From assembly GCA_964631725.1 (NCBI GenBank), contig CAZVYX010000026.1, positions 15,525 to 79,524 of the forward strand: 64,000 bases of DNA. The letters run 5' to 3'. The notes beneath the pieces are model-generated. The model was not told the origin of the DNA and searched no databases. It saw only the letters and a program-made list of their open reading frames with translations. Below are positions 52,392 through 62,029 of this stretch, piece after piece. Both the position numbers and the translations under genes were made by a program. The DNA comes from GCA-2731375 sp964631725. GTDB taxonomy: Bacteria; Pseudomonadota; Alphaproteobacteria; GCA-2731375. Each line of letters begins with the position of its first letter. The stretch's first letter is position 1.

Positions 52392-54296
52392 ATGGCCAAT
52401 GGATATGACGAAACATATGCCGCCTGGCAGAACGACCCGACGGCATTCTGGACCGAGGCAGCCCAGGACATTCATTGGATCAAGACCTGGGACCGGGTGC
52501 TGGACGACGACAAGCCGCCGTTTTACCGCTGGTTCCCCGGCGCCCAGACCAATACCTGTTACAACGCCGTCGATCGCCATGTAGAGGCCGGGCGCGGCGG
52601 GCAAGCGGCCATCATCTACGATTCGCCGATCACCGATTCCATGCGCACCATCAGCTACAACGAGCTGAAGGCGCAGGTCGCCCAATGCGCCGGCATGCTG
52701 CGGGGTCTTGGCGTGGACAAGGGTGACCGGGTGATCATCTATATGCCCATGGTGCCCGAGACCGCCGTCGCCATGCTGGCCTGCGCCCGCATCGGCGCCG
52801 TGCATTCCGTTGTCTTCGGCGGCTTCGCGGCCAACGAATTGGCGACCCGCATTGATGACTCCCTGCCAAAGGTAATCCTTTCCGCCTCCTGCGGGATCGA
52901 GCCGGGACGGGTCATCCCGTACAAGCCACTACTGGACGGCGCCATCGAAATGTCCAGCCACACACCGAACGCCTGCGTCATCCTACAGCGGGAAATGGAG
53001 ACGGCTGAACTGGTCCCCGGCCGGGACCATGATTGGGACGATGCCGTCGGCGCGGCCCAGCCGGCCGATTGCGTGCCGGTGCTGGCCACCGATCCGCTGT
53101 ATATCCTGTACACCTCCGGCACCACGGGCATTCCGAAAGGCGTCGTGCGTGACAACGGCGGCCATCTGGTGGCCCTGAAATGGTCCATGAAAAACGTCTA
53201 TGACGTTGATCCGGGCGAAGTCTGGTGGTCCGCCTCCGACGTGGGCTGGGTGGTCGGCCATTCCTATATCGTCTACGCGCCGCTGTTCCATGGCGCCACG
53301 ACGATCCTGTTCGAGGGCAAGCCCGTGGGCACGCCGGACGCGGGCGTGTTCTGGCGGGTGATCGAACAGCACAAATGCGTCGCGCTTTTCACCGCGCCAA
53401 CGGCATTTCGCGCCATCCGCCGTGAAGACCCGGATGGGGCGCTGTTATCAAAGTATGATCTGTCCAAGTTCCGCACCCTGTTCTTGGCGGGCGAGCGGGC
53501 GGACCCCGACACCATTCAATGGGCCGAGCAGCAATTGAAGAAGCCGGTGATCGATCATTGGTGGCAGACCGAGACGGGCTGGGCCATCGCCGCCAATTGC
53601 ATGGGCCTGGGTGCCTTGCCCGTCAAGTACGGCTCGCCCACCAAGGCGGTGCCCGGTTACGACGTCCGCGTTGTCGATGAAAGCTGCAATGAAATTCCCC
53701 GGGGCGAAACCGGTGCCATCGTTATCAAGCTGCCGATGCCGCCTGGTTGCCTGCCAACCCTGTGGCAGGCCGATGACCGATATATCGAATCCTACATGGA
53801 AGAATTTCCCGGCTACTATAAGACCGCCGACGCCGGCTATCAGGACGAAGACGGTTACCTCTACATCATGTCCCGTACCGACGACATCATCAATGTCGCC
53901 GGCCATCGCCTCTCCACTGGCGGCATGGAGGAGGTGCTGTCCGGACATGCCGACGTGGCGGAATGCGCCGTGGTCGGCGTCGCCGACAGTCTGAAGGGAC
54001 AGGTTCCCGTGGGCTTTGTCGTGCTCAAGGCCGGCGTCGACCGTGACGACGGCACGATCTGCCAGGAACTGGTGGGCAAGGTGCGGGCCGAAATCGGTCC
54101 CGTGGCGGCGTTCAAGACCTGCACCGTCGTACCGCGGCTGCCGAAAACCCGGTCCGGCAAGATCCTGCGCGGGACCATGGGCGCCATCGCCGACGGTAAG
54201 GAATGGAAAATGCCGGCGACGATCGACGACCCGGTCATTTTGGATGAAATCGCCGATGCATTGCAGGTTATTGGCTACCCCGGCGAGAGCACCTGA
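52392..54296 (+). CDS. prpE: Propionyl-CoA synthetase (acetyl/propionyl-CoA ligase)
   Basis: A 634-residue AMP-forming ligase. The PrpE signature is clear: DIHWIKTWDRVLDDDKPPFYRWFPGAQTN at the N-terminus, ILYTSGTTGIPKGVVRDNGGH (ATP loop), WWSASDVGWVVGHSYIVYAPL, WWQTETGW and the C-terminal PKTRSGKILRGTM with catalytic Lys near residue 590. It likely makes propionyl-CoA or short acyl-CoA for central metabolism. ATG at 52392 is used. It is followed by a CtrA-like box and a sensor kinase. Confidence 0.93.
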   Translation: MANGYDETYAAWQNDPTAFWTEAAQDIHWIKTWDRVLDDDKPPFYRWFPGAQTNTCYNAVDRHVEAGRGGQAAIIYDSPITDSMRTISYNELKAQVAQCAGMLRGLGVDKGDRVIIYMPMVPETAVAMLACARIGAVHSVVFGGFAANELATRIDDSLPKVILSASCGIEPGRVIPYKPLLDGAIEMSSHTPNACVILQREMETAELVPGRDHDWDDAVGAAQPADCVPVLATDPLYILYTSGTTGIPKGVVRDNGGHLVALKWSMKNVYDVDPGEVWWSASDVGWVVGHSYIVYAPLFHGATTILFEGKPVGTPDAGVFWRVIEQHKCVALFTAPTAFRAIRREDPDGALLSKYDLSKFRTLFLAGERADPDTIQWAEQQLKKPVIDHWWQTETGWAIAANCMGLGALPVKYGSPTKAVPGYDVRVVDESCNEIPRGETGAIVIKLPMPPGCLPTLWQADDRYIESYMEEFPGYYKTADAGYQDEDGYLYIMSRTDDIINVAGHRLSTGGMEEVLSGHADVAECAVVGVADSLKGQVPVGFVVLKAGVDRDDGTICQELVGKVRAEIGPVAAFKTCTVVPRLPKTRSGKILRGTMGAIADGKEWKMPATIDDPVILDEIADALQVIGYPGEST

Positions 54297-54322
54297 CCGC
54301 GACACGGAATTGTAGTTTACGC

Positions 54323-54337
54323 TTAACGCTACCTTAA
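54323..54337 (+). promoter_or_regulatory. CtrA-box-like motif upstream of the sensor kinase
   Basis: TTAA, seven bases (CGCTACC), TTAA: the full CtrA consensus TTAA-N7-TTAA. It lies about 90 bases before the kinase GTG start. It is also part of a hairpin, GCTTAA/TTAAGC (54321-54339), that could end prpE transcripts, so the match may have another cause. Confidence 0.45.
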
Positions 54338-54427
54338 GCATCAAGGGTGCAAATTATCCAACAGGAATTCTAATTGGCCAACCGGTGCGCGCGTGCGCCC
54401 GGCACGCCATCTCTGATTGGGTAATAG

Positions 54428-56722
54428 GTGCAGAAGTCGACGCTGCGGCGCAATTTCTTGATTCCAATGCTAGCCGGCGGGTTGATTGTCGCCATTGCCG
54501 GCTCTTGGATCATTCAGATATCGACATCTTCGCTATTTGAAGCGGAGTTGCGCGCGCGCGGCCGGGTACTGACGACGGCAATAAGTCACGCCCTGATGAA
54601 ACCGCACGACCAGCAGGAATTGCAACGCCTGGCGCGCCACATCATTGCGGATGGCCCGGACATCCGCGCCATCGGCATCATCCTGCATGATCGGAACGGC
54701 GGACCCGACAAGATCGCGGCGGCGGCCCGGTCCAATGCAAAAGAACTAGAGGCTCATATCCGGGCCAAACTTCGACGCCCAGGTGGGCTCGGCGGTCAGC
54801 ACGGGTATTGGGAAGAAAATGGCGATTTCACCGACTCCAGGCCGTTGTCCTGGGCCAGTCAGATGGAGGCCGCTCATGGCAAATCGGAGACATCCGGTAA
54901 ATCTCCGGGAAGCCGCGGCGCCATCGTGGTGCGTCTGGATCCGACCGAGTTGCTTCAGGCAGTAAACCTGCTGCGCTATGGACTGATCGCCGGTTTCCTG
55001 GCTGTGGTCTTCGCGACCATTGGCTTGATATACCTGTTGTTGCAGCGGCAGGTCTTGCAGCCGCTGAACAAGATGGTCGGGATCGTGCAACGGCAGGCCG
55101 CCGGCGACCGCAACACGCGCGTACCCGAATCCCAGATCTATGAACTGGGACAGGTGGCACGGGCCATCAACAGCGGCATGGACACCAGCGAAAGTCGCCT
55201 GGGCGACTTCACCGAAACCGGCGTTGACTGGTTCTGGGAAATGGATGCCGATCTGCGTTTCACATATGTCTCGAACAACGTTGCATCGATTATCGGGACT
55301 TCGGCAAAATCGCAAATTGGGCAGCCCGAAAAGAGTTTGCTGCATGAGGATTTTGATCGGGCGGCTTGGAACGATCACATAACCCAGATGAGGGCGCAGC
55401 TACCCATTCGCGACTTCATCTACCGGCGCAAGAGCAGAGACGATCAGCCGCATTGGACCCGCGTTTCCGGGAAACCGGTCAGGAACCGGCAGGGCCAATT
55501 CGTCGGTTATCGCGGCATTGCCTCGGACGTAACGGAGATGGTGCAGTCCGAGCGCGAACTGCGCCGTCAGGAAAGCCGCTGGGCCAATGTCCTGGAAGGT
55601 ACTTCGGCAGGCCTTTGGGTCATGGAAGAAGGGCGGATATTCGCCTCGCCCAACATCGAAAAATGGCTGGGCTTGGCAGAGGGCACCTTGGCGGAGTTCG
55701 ACTATGACTTCTGGCTTTCGATGATTCATCCCGATGAACGGGAGGACGCGGATGCGGCAATGACGGCGCATTTGGGCGGCGAGGCGGATGCCTACCATCG
55801 CGAGCACCGATTTCGCCGCGACGACGGCAGTTATATCTGGCTGGACTGCCGCGGCCAGGGCGTCGCCGATGACACTGGCAATATCACACGCATGGCCGGC
55901 TCGATCGTCGATATTACCCAACGGAAGGCCAACGAACTTGTCCTCCAGAACGCCATGCGCAAGGCGCAGTTGGCCGACCGGACAAAATCCACATTCATGG
56001 CCAATATGAGCCACGAACTGCGCACACCGCTAAACGCCATTATCGGTTTTTCTGAAGCCCTGCAGCAGAAGATATTCGGCGACCTGGGCAACGATTCGAA
56101 TGCCGAATATGTCGATCTGATTCACAAGGATGGCATGCACCTCTTGAGCATCGTGAATGACATCTTGGACATCACCAGAATTGAAGCCGGCAACTACGCC
56201 CTTTCCGAGGCGGAACTCAGCATCGGCGACAACATCAACATCTGCCGCGGTCTTTTGGACGAAGGGAGGCCAAGCGAGCGCAGCTGCATTCAAACCGATG
56301 TTCCGCCCGAGACGCCGGCGCTGTTGGCCGACGAGCTGGCATTCCGCAAGATCATCTCGAACATCATTGACAACGGTATGAAATTTTCGCCCGACAACCC
56401 GGAAGTGGACGTATTCGTGCGCGGCGAGGCCGGAGAGGGCATCACCATATCGATCCAGGACTATGGCATCGGCATGGGGCCGGAGGAAATCGCCGGGGCC
56501 CTGCAACCGTTCGCCCAGGTCGACAGCAGCCTGAGCCGCAAATTCCAAGGTACCGGCCTGGGCCTCTCAATAGCCAAGGCCTTGATGGAATTGCACGGCG
56601 GCACATTAACGCTTGAGAGCGAACTCGAAGTCGGGACGATCGTTCATCTGAACTTCCCGCAAGACCGTGTCCGTGGCGGTGACGGAATTGAGCAGGCCGA
56701 AGACCTTCAGGCCATCGGCTAG
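54428..56722 (+). CDS. Membrane PAS-domain sensor histidine kinase
   Basis: A 764-residue hybrid-free histidine kinase. TM1 at about residues 14-32 and TM2 near 180-205 enclose a periplasmic sensor of about 145 residues. A HAMP-like region and two PAS domains (about 265-385 and 395-505) follow. The H-box TFMANMSHELRTPLNAIIGF has His529; the ATPase has N-box ISNIIDNGMKFSPDN, DYGIGMGPEEI and GTGLGLSIAKALMELHGG. The start is a GTG at 54428. No response regulator is adjacent, so it is orphan. The CtrA-like box suggests cell-cycle or motility control. Confidence 0.92.
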   Translation: MQKSTLRRNFLIPMLAGGLIVAIAGSWIIQISTSSLFEAELRARGRVLTTAISHALMKPHDQQELQRLARHIIADGPDIRAIGIILHDRNGGPDKIAAAARSNAKELEAHIRAKLRRPGGLGGQHGYWEENGDFTDSRPLSWASQMEAAHGKSETSGKSPGSRGAIVVRLDPTELLQAVNLLRYGLIAGFLAVVFATIGLIYLLLQRQVLQPLNKMVGIVQRQAAGDRNTRVPESQIYELGQVARAINSGMDTSESRLGDFTETGVDWFWEMDADLRFTYVSNNVASIIGTSAKSQIGQPEKSLLHEDFDRAAWNDHITQMRAQLPIRDFIYRRKSRDDQPHWTRVSGKPVRNRQGQFVGYRGIASDVTEMVQSERELRRQESRWANVLEGTSAGLWVMEEGRIFASPNIEKWLGLAEGTLAEFDYDFWLSMIHPDEREDADAAMTAHLGGEADAYHREHRFRRDDGSYIWLDCRGQGVADDTGNITRMAGSIVDITQRKANELVLQNAMRKAQLADRTKSTFMANMSHELRTPLNAIIGFSEALQQKIFGDLGNDSNAEYVDLIHKDGMHLLSIVNDILDITRIEAGNYALSEAELSIGDNINICRGLLDEGRPSERSCIQTDVPPETPALLADELAFRKIISNIIDNGMKFSPDNPEVDVFVRGEAGEGITISIQDYGIGMGPEEIAGALQPFAQVDSSLSRKFQGTGLGLSIAKALMELHGGTLTLESELEVGTIVHLNFPQDRVRGGDGIEQAEDLQAIG

Positions 56723-56927
56723 TCTTCGACATAAACCGTCCACCAGCGCGGCGGACCACCAACAGGCAATACCAGCGGTCCAGTATCCGAAAATCAAGTC
56801 TCGCGGCGGGCGCGCTTGCGCCAATCGTCTGGAAAGCAGCGTGAATGCCAACGCCTTGGCTTGAAAACCACGGCTTCATCGCACTTGCCCTTTCCTCTGC
56901 GATGCCTAAATTGGGATTAGGGGATAT

Positions 56928-57602
56928 ATGGGTGATGAGATGAACGAGCATAAAGCCGTGAAACCGGAACTGAAATTGGCAGAAACCTTGGCCGCCGAAC
57001 GTCAAGCCGCACTGGCCCGCCGGCCTAGCCGGCAAGAGGCGGAAGATGCCCTGCGCACGCTGATCCGCTGGACCGGCGATAATCCCGAGAGGGAGGGCCT
57101 GTTAGGCACGCCGGAGCGCGTGGTGCGCGCCTATGAGGAATATTTCGCCGGCTACCACGACGACCCGGTGGAAATCCTGCAACGCACCTTCGAGGAAGTC
57201 GAAGGCTATGACGAAATGGTCCTGCTGCGCGATATCCGTTTCGAAAGCCATTGCGAACACCACATGGCGCCGATCATCGGCAAGGCCCATATCGCCTATT
57301 TGCCCAATCACCGTGTCGTTGGCATTTCGAAGCTGGCCCGTCTGGTCGAGGTCTATGCCAAGCGCCTGCAGATCCAGGAAAAAATGACGGCACAGATCGC
57401 CAATACCATACAAGAGGTGCTGCAGCCCCTGGGCGTCGCCGTGGTGATCGAGGCCACGCACCAATGCATGACCACGCGCGGCGTACACAAACCCGGCGCC
57501 GCCCTGGCGACCTCCCGCATGCTCGGCGCCTTTCGGGAGAGTGCCGCCACCCGGCGCGAATTCCTGGCCATGATCCGCAGCAGCGGCGGCCTCGACGTCT
57601 AA
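56928..57602 (+). CDS. folE: GTP cyclohydrolase I
   Basis: Makes 7,8-dihydroneopterin triphosphate from GTP, the entry to folate synthesis. 224 residues. The zinc site is conserved: Cys-Glu-His-His in FESHCEHHMAPIIGKAHIAYLP (near residue 109) and the second Cys in HQCMTTRGVHKPGA (near 180). The long N-terminus is normal for the class. ATG at 56928 is used; 56940 is an alternative. The 205 bases upstream hold no other recognised feature. Confidence 0.97.
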   Translation: MGDEMNEHKAVKPELKLAETLAAERQAALARRPSRQEAEDALRTLIRWTGDNPEREGLLGTPERVVRAYEEYFAGYHDDPVEILQRTFEEVEGYDEMVLLRDIRFESHCEHHMAPIIGKAHIAYLPNHRVVGISKLARLVEVYAKRLQIQEKMTAQIANTIQEVLQPLGVAVVIEATHQCMTTRGVHKPGAALATSRMLGAFRESAATRREFLAMIRSSGGLDV

Positions 57603-57610
57603 GCCATCGC

Positions 57611-58516
57611 ATGGCCGCACCCAAAGCCACGCATGGTGGTGCCGGCCTTGCCCTGCTGCTGATCCCCTGTCTGCTTTGGGGCCTGAACTGGCCCATGCTG
57701 GCCATCGCCCTGGCGGAGGTCGATGCCTGGACCCTGCGCGCCCTGACGGTAATACCCGCCGGCCTGTGCCTTTTGGCTGTGGTGCGTCTACAGGGGCAGT
57801 CCGTGGCGGTGCCCCGCAATCTGCTGTTGCCCCTGGCGGCGGCGGCGGCCCTGAACATCGCCATATTTCAGATCTCGCTGGCCTATGGCATCCAACTGAT
57901 GAACAGCGGCCGGGCCGTGATCGTGGTTTATACCATGCCGCTGTGGGCCACATTATTCGCCGTCTGGTTTCTGGGAGAACGGCTGACCGCCCTGCGCGCC
58001 ATGGCTCTTGTGTTGGGTTTGGCGGGCATGGTGGTATTGCTGTCCCAGGATCTTTCCGCCATGCGCAACGCGCCCCTCGGTGTCGCGCTGTGTCTGGTGT
58101 CAGCCGTCGCCTTCGCCGGCGGCACGGTGATCGTCCGGCGCCAGGACTGGCAGCTCCCCGTTGCCCTGATCGCGGGCTGGCAACTGATCCTGGGCGGCAT
58201 TCCCGTGACCATCGGGGCCACGGCAACAATCCCGAATGTGGCCTGGGCCAGCATCAGTACCGAGGCCTGGCTGACCATCCTATATGGCCTGGTGCTGGCG
58301 CAGATCGTGCCGTATTTCCTGTGGTTCAAGGGCGTGCAGACCTATCCCGCCATGTTGTCGGGGCTGGCCACGTTGACGATCCCCATCATCGGCGTTTTCT
58401 CGGGCGTGCTGATATTGAATGATCCATTGGGCTGGCGGGAACTGGCCGCCCTGGCCATTGTCTGCGGCGCCCTGTTGCTGGTCCTGCTGGAGCCGAAACT
58501 TCACAAATCCACGTAG
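57611..58516 (+). CDS. DMT-superfamily (EamA) transporter
   Basis: A 301-residue membrane protein with ten predicted helices in two EamA repeats. The first repeat runs from about residue 12 (LLLIPCLLWGLNWPMLAIAL) to 145, the second from about 155 (CLVSAVAFAGGTVIVRR) to 295; VVYTMPLWATLFAVWFLGERL is the typical EamA motif. Such proteins export amino acids or drug-like metabolites. ATG at 57611 lies eight bases after folE, so the two are likely co-transcribed. Its end overlaps the convergent Gfo/Idh gene by 16 bases. Confidence 0.9.
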   Translation: MAAPKATHGGAGLALLLIPCLLWGLNWPMLAIALAEVDAWTLRALTVIPAGLCLLAVVRLQGQSVAVPRNLLLPLAAAAALNIAIFQISLAYGIQLMNSGRAVIVVYTMPLWATLFAVWFLGERLTALRAMALVLGLAGMVVLLSQDLSAMRNAPLGVALCLVSAVAFAGGTVIVRRQDWQLPVALIAGWQLILGGIPVTIGATATIPNVAWASISTEAWLTILYGLVLAQIVPYFLWFKGVQTYPAMLSGLATLTIPIIGVFSGVLILNDPLGWRELAALAIVCGALLLVLLEPKLHKST

Positions 58517-59517
58517 CGCCCCGACTGCGCCGAGCGATAAACGGCTTCCTCGATCTCCAGGTTGCGCAGATAATCCCGCGCCGTGTTCTCCAGGGCGCCA
58601 TCGCCCTGCAGATGCGCCAGGACATGGGCCTGAAAGGCATGGACGCTGTCACCGGCAAAACCTTCGTCCGCCCAGGCATAGTCATGCGCGGCCTCGGCGC
58701 CGCCATGGGGCTTCCACCACAGCCCGCCCATGCCGTCCAGGCGCAGAACCCCGGCCGAGCCTTCCAGCCACATCTCGCCCATGGTGCGCCGGGTGTTGTC
58801 CGCGACGTGGTCGTTCAGGCGGTTGCCGTCAAACAGAGCCGTCCGGCCGGCTTCGAATTCGAGCACGATAACGCCCGCGTCCTCGCCCGCGATTGCCGGG
58901 TTCAGCCGTCGCAGGCGGGCCATGACACCGGTGACCTCGCCCATCAGATAGCGGAAGGTGTCAATAAAATGGATCGCGGTTTCATGCACCAGAAAGCGCT
59001 GCATCTGTTGAAAATACGGCTGGCGGTCGAGATAGGCGCCCGCCCCCTGGCCATCGCCGGGACGAAGGCGAAAGGTTGCCCCGTGCAAGGCGCCAAGCCG
59101 GCCGGCCGCGATCAGCCGGTGCATTTCCCGATACCAGGGCTGAAAACGGAAATTTTCGTGCACCACCAACAACGTACCGGCGGCCTCTGCCGCTTCCACC
59201 ACCGCGACCGCTTCATCATAGGTTGGCGCCAGGGGCTTTTGACAGATCGCCGGCAGGCCCCGCGCCGAAATGGCCGTGACCAGCTCCGGATGCGAGGCCG
59301 GCGGTGTGGCGATATCCACCAGATCCGGTTTGACCGTATCAAGCATGTCCCCGACGTCGGCGAATACAGGCACGCCGTAGGTTGACGCCGCCGCGCGCGC
59401 CTTGTCGCCGTCAAGATCCGCCAGCGCGACAAATTCAGCGCCTGGCAACCGGTCCCAAGCCTGGTGATGGAACTGGGCGAAATAGCCCGCACCGACAACG
59501 GCGACACGTAACGGCAT
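58501..59517 (-). CDS. Gfo/Idh/MocA-family oxidoreductase
   Basis: NAD(P)-dependent dehydrogenase of 338 residues, a family that acts on sugars, inositols and sugar derivatives. Seen: Rossmann VAVVGAGYFAQFHHQAW, the CQKPLAPTYDEAVAVVEAAE segment with the conserved catalytic-site Lys and Pro, and the C-terminal alpha/beta domain with HETAIHFIDTFRYLMG, where His likely acts. It is the last gene of a minus-strand set with a miniature dehydrogenase-like ORF and an SMP-30 lactonase, which fits stepwise sugar oxidation. Confidence 0.88.
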   Translation of the reverse strand: MPLRVAVVGAGYFAQFHHQAWDRLPGAEFVALADLDGDKARAAASTYGVPVFADVGDMLDTVKPDLVDIATPPASHPELVTAISARGLPAICQKPLAPTYDEAVAVVEAAEAAGTLLVVHENFRFQPWYREMHRLIAAGRLGALHGATFRLRPGDGQGAGAYLDRQPYFQQMQRFLVHETAIHFIDTFRYLMGEVTGVMARLRRLNPAIAGEDAGVIVLEFEAGRTALFDGNRLNDHVADNTRRTMGEMWLEGSAGVLRLDGMGGLWWKPHGGAEAAHDYAWADEGFAGDSVHAFQAHVLAHLQGDGALENTARDYLRNLEIEEAVYRSAQSGRYVDL

Positions 59518-59520
59518 GCT

Positions 59521-59727
59521 TCAGGCGCTCCGCAGCAATTCGATCACCGTGTTGGCGACCTTTTCGGTACCATCCGTGCCGCCGGCGTCATGGCTGTCAT
59601 GGATCAAGCGAAATCCGCCCGCCCTGTCATGGGCGGCGGCGAGAACGGCCTGGGCCGCCGCCGTCACTTCCAGCCCGATACCGTCGCCTGGAAATACGAC
59701 GACCTTGAATTCCTTGTCGTTGCTCAC
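59521..59727 (-). CDS. Miniature isocitrate/isopropylmalate dehydrogenase-like ORF (internal deletion?)
   Basis: A 68-residue ORF. The first 49 or so residues (KVVVFPGDGIGLEVTAAAQ through RLIHDSHDAGG) match the N-terminus of isopropylmalate/tartrate-type dehydrogenases; the last 18 (GTEKVANTVIELLRSA) resemble the end of the same family (GTEEVxxxVxxxL). The intervening 280 residues are missing but the frame is kept. Full-length enzymes are about 350 residues, so no active site remains. It is coupled to the SMP-30 gene by a four-base ATGA overlap and lies three bases before the Gfo/Idh gene. It could be a decayed gene or a small protein. The family resemblance is by eye. Confidence 0.6.
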   Translation of the reverse strand: MSNDKEFKVVVFPGDGIGLEVTAAAQAVLAAAHDRAGGFRLIHDSHDAGGTDGTEKVANTVIELLRSA

Positions 59728-60710
59728 AAACGAACTCCCCAGTGCGATGGCGCGAAGCCCGCGACCGGGCTTTCGAAGGTATAGAGTTTGGTATCCAGCA
59801 GGTTGCCCAGATAGGCGGTGCGCCGGTCCGGCCCGCCAAAGGCGATGGACGAGATGGACTGCATGACATCTGTCTCGATATTATCCATATGCTCCCGGCC
59901 CAATTCACCGGCGAGAAAGGCTTTCTCGACGACCTCCAACTGTTCGGGATCATTTTCCTCGATCACGACGGTCTGTTCCCCATCAGGCGTCACCCGGACC
60001 ACCCGATTGGAGACGACGGAGGTCATCCAGAATGCGCCTTCCTCGTCGAAGGCCAGGCCGTCGGGATAAGTGCCATGGCCGTATTCCACGAAGGTCTCCC
60101 GCGGGCCCAGGCTATTGTCATCCTTGATGCGATAACGCGAGGTGCGCCGGGCCATGGTCTCGTTCACATACAACCACTCACCCGTGGGATCGACAATGGC
60201 CTCGTTGGTATAGCCGATATCATCGGCCACGATGCGGGCGCCGCGTTGATCCACCAGAATGATGAAACCGTCGGCCACGTCCGGGCGGTAGGCCAGGGCA
60301 CGCGGGTCGTGGCGGGTGGAGATGGTGATCCAGATGCGTTCGTCATGATCAACGCCAACGAAATTTGCCGAGGGCAAGGCTTCGCCGTCCAGTTCCACCA
60401 GCAACGGTGAGACGTCGCCATCTTTTGACAGGCGCCAGGCGCCGCCGCCATCACCATGCAGGTCGGCCAGCAGGAAATCGCCGGACTTGGTCAGGGCAAA
60501 GCCATTGGTCGCCACAGGCGGCAGACCATTCGCCCGCTGGCCGAGAATATCCCGGCGCGCACCGTCCGTTTCGATGACGCTGACCCCGCCCTCCGCATGC
60601 GACGTGATAACCGTGCCATCGGCCAGACACAGGACACATTCCGGCCGGGTCAGGCCGCTGCTGAAAAAGCTAAGATCCTTGGGCTGCAACTGAAACTTTT
60701 CCGCGCTCAC
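59724..60710 (-). CDS. SMP-30/gluconolactonase-like protein
   Basis: A 328-residue six-bladed beta-propeller lactonase. Metal ligands fit the family: Glu in RPECVLCLADG, Asn in GYTNEAIVDPTGEWLYVNET and Asp in YPDGLAFDEEGAFWMTS. It would open a sugar lactone to an aldonate. The protein extends beyond typical 290 residues with a C-terminal ITDVM region. Stop overlaps the mini-dehydrogenase start by four bases. A second, more distant SMP-30 gene lies at 62270-63121. Confidence 0.88.
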   Translation of the reverse strand: MSAEKFQLQPKDLSFFSSGLTRPECVLCLADGTVITSHAEGGVSVIETDGARRDILGQRANGLPPVATNGFALTKSGDFLLADLHGDGGGAWRLSKDGDVSPLLVELDGEALPSANFVGVDHDERIWITISTRHDPRALAYRPDVADGFIILVDQRGARIVADDIGYTNEAIVDPTGEWLYVNETMARRTSRYRIKDDNSLGPRETFVEYGHGTYPDGLAFDEEGAFWMTSVVSNRVVRVTPDGEQTVVIEENDPEQLEVVEKAFLAGELGREHMDNIETDVMQSISSIAFGGPDRRTAYLGNLLDTKLYTFESPVAGFAPSHWGVRL

Positions 60711-60794
60711 TGTGTATTCCTCCCTGAATTAGCGGCTATTATAGTCCGCCTATCGGACCGGCCCATCCCCTTTCCTAGTATTGGTACCCAGGCC

Positions 60795-61997
60795 ATGCGC
60801 GATGTTTTCTGGCCCCTGGCCGGCACGACCTGGATGCAGACCATCACCTCGGTGATGTTCCTGACCGTGCCCGTGCTGGCCCCGGCCCTGGTGGACGACG
60901 TCGGTTTCGCGCCCGGCCATGTGGGTTTGTATACCTCCCTGGTCTTTCTGGGCGCCATGCCGGTATCGCTGTTCATGGGCGCCCTGACGGCCCGGTATGG
61001 CGCCCTTCGGGTGATGCAGATCGGCATCCTTTGCTCCGCCGTCGCGTTATTGCTCTCCATAACGACCCTGTTACCGCTGATCCTGGCGTGCGGATTTCTC
61101 CTCGGCATGGGCTATGGCCCCAATACGCCGGGCGCGGCCCATGTCCTGGCCCGCGTGACCCAGCCCAAGGACCGCCCCCTGGTGTTTTCCATCAAACAAA
61201 GCGGCGCGCCCATGGGCGGTTTTATCGCCGGGCTGCTAATCCCATGGGTGGTGGTCAGCACCGGCTGGCGGGAAGCCCTGATGGTCTCCGCCGCGCTTGG
61301 CGTGATCACGGTGATCATGGTGCAGCCCTTGCGGGCCAAATCCGACGATGACCGCCGGCCAGGGTCGCCGCTATCGATCAGCGGTGTGTGGCAGCAATTG
61401 CGCCTTATGGCCGGTCATTCGGGCCTGCGCCGCCTGACCCTGGCCGGCTTCGTCTTCGCCGCGGTACAGGCCTGCATGTTCGCCTTTCTGGTGACCTATC
61501 TGGTGGACCATGTGGACCTGGATCTGGTCAGCGCCGGTTTTGCCTATTCCTGCATGCATGGGATCGGCGTTGGCGCCCGCATCGCCTGGGGCTGGATTGC
61601 CGACCGCTTCGTGCGCGCCGCCGTGGTGCTGGCGCTCTTAGGCATAGCGTCGGCGACCTTCGTTATCATGATGGCGCATTTCGACAACACCTGGCCGTTT
61701 TGGAGTATCGCCGTCGTTTCCGCCGCCGCCGGCGCCACCGCCGCCGGCTGGAACGGCGTATTCATCGCCGAATTGACCCGCGTCGCCCCGCCGGACCAGA
61801 TCAGCGCGGCCACGGGGGGCGGCATATTTTTCACCTATTTCGGCCTCGTAATGGGGCCGACCGTTTTCGCCGCCCTGGTAACGCTCAGCGCGGGATACAT
61901 GCTGCCCTACTATGTCATCGGCGGCGCGATTTTCCTCGCCGCCCTGTCCATCCTGCCGCGTCGCAACAAAACGCCCCGGATCCGGCAATCTTCATAG
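60795..61997 (+). CDS. Major facilitator superfamily transporter
   Basis: A 400-residue membrane protein with about 12 helices. The MFS loop between helices 2 and 3 reads FMGALTARYGALRVMQ, and GMGYGPNTPGAAHVLARVTQPKDRPLVFSIKQSGAPMGG follows, typical of nitrate/oxalate or cyanate-type MFS members. The substrate is unknown; the surrounding lactonases and oxidoreductase suggest an organic acid or sugar acid. The ATG at 60795 (MRDVFWPLAG) is used; the frame is open to 60456 but that part overlaps the SMP-30 gene. It is divergent from the SMP-30 gene. Confidence 0.9.
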   Translation: MRDVFWPLAGTTWMQTITSVMFLTVPVLAPALVDDVGFAPGHVGLYTSLVFLGAMPVSLFMGALTARYGALRVMQIGILCSAVALLLSITTLLPLILACGFLLGMGYGPNTPGAAHVLARVTQPKDRPLVFSIKQSGAPMGGFIAGLLIPWVVVSTGWREALMVSAALGVITVIMVQPLRAKSDDDRRPGSPLSISGVWQQLRLMAGHSGLRRLTLAGFVFAAVQACMFAFLVTYLVDHVDLDLVSAGFAYSCMHGIGVGARIAWGWIADRFVRAAVVLALLGIASATFVIMMAHFDNTWPFWSIAVVSAAAGATAAGWNGVFIAELTRVAPPDQISAATGGGIFFTYFGLVMGPTVFAALVTLSAGYMLPYYVIGGAIFLAALSILPRRNKTPRIRQSS

Positions 61998-62029
61998 ACA
62001 GGCAACAAATTCCTGCTATAAGGCCGGCC

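Noticed and set aside
60456..60794. Longer N-terminus of the MFS transporter
   Set aside because: It would overlap the divergent SMP-30 gene and has no membrane or signal features; the first helix begins at 60795.
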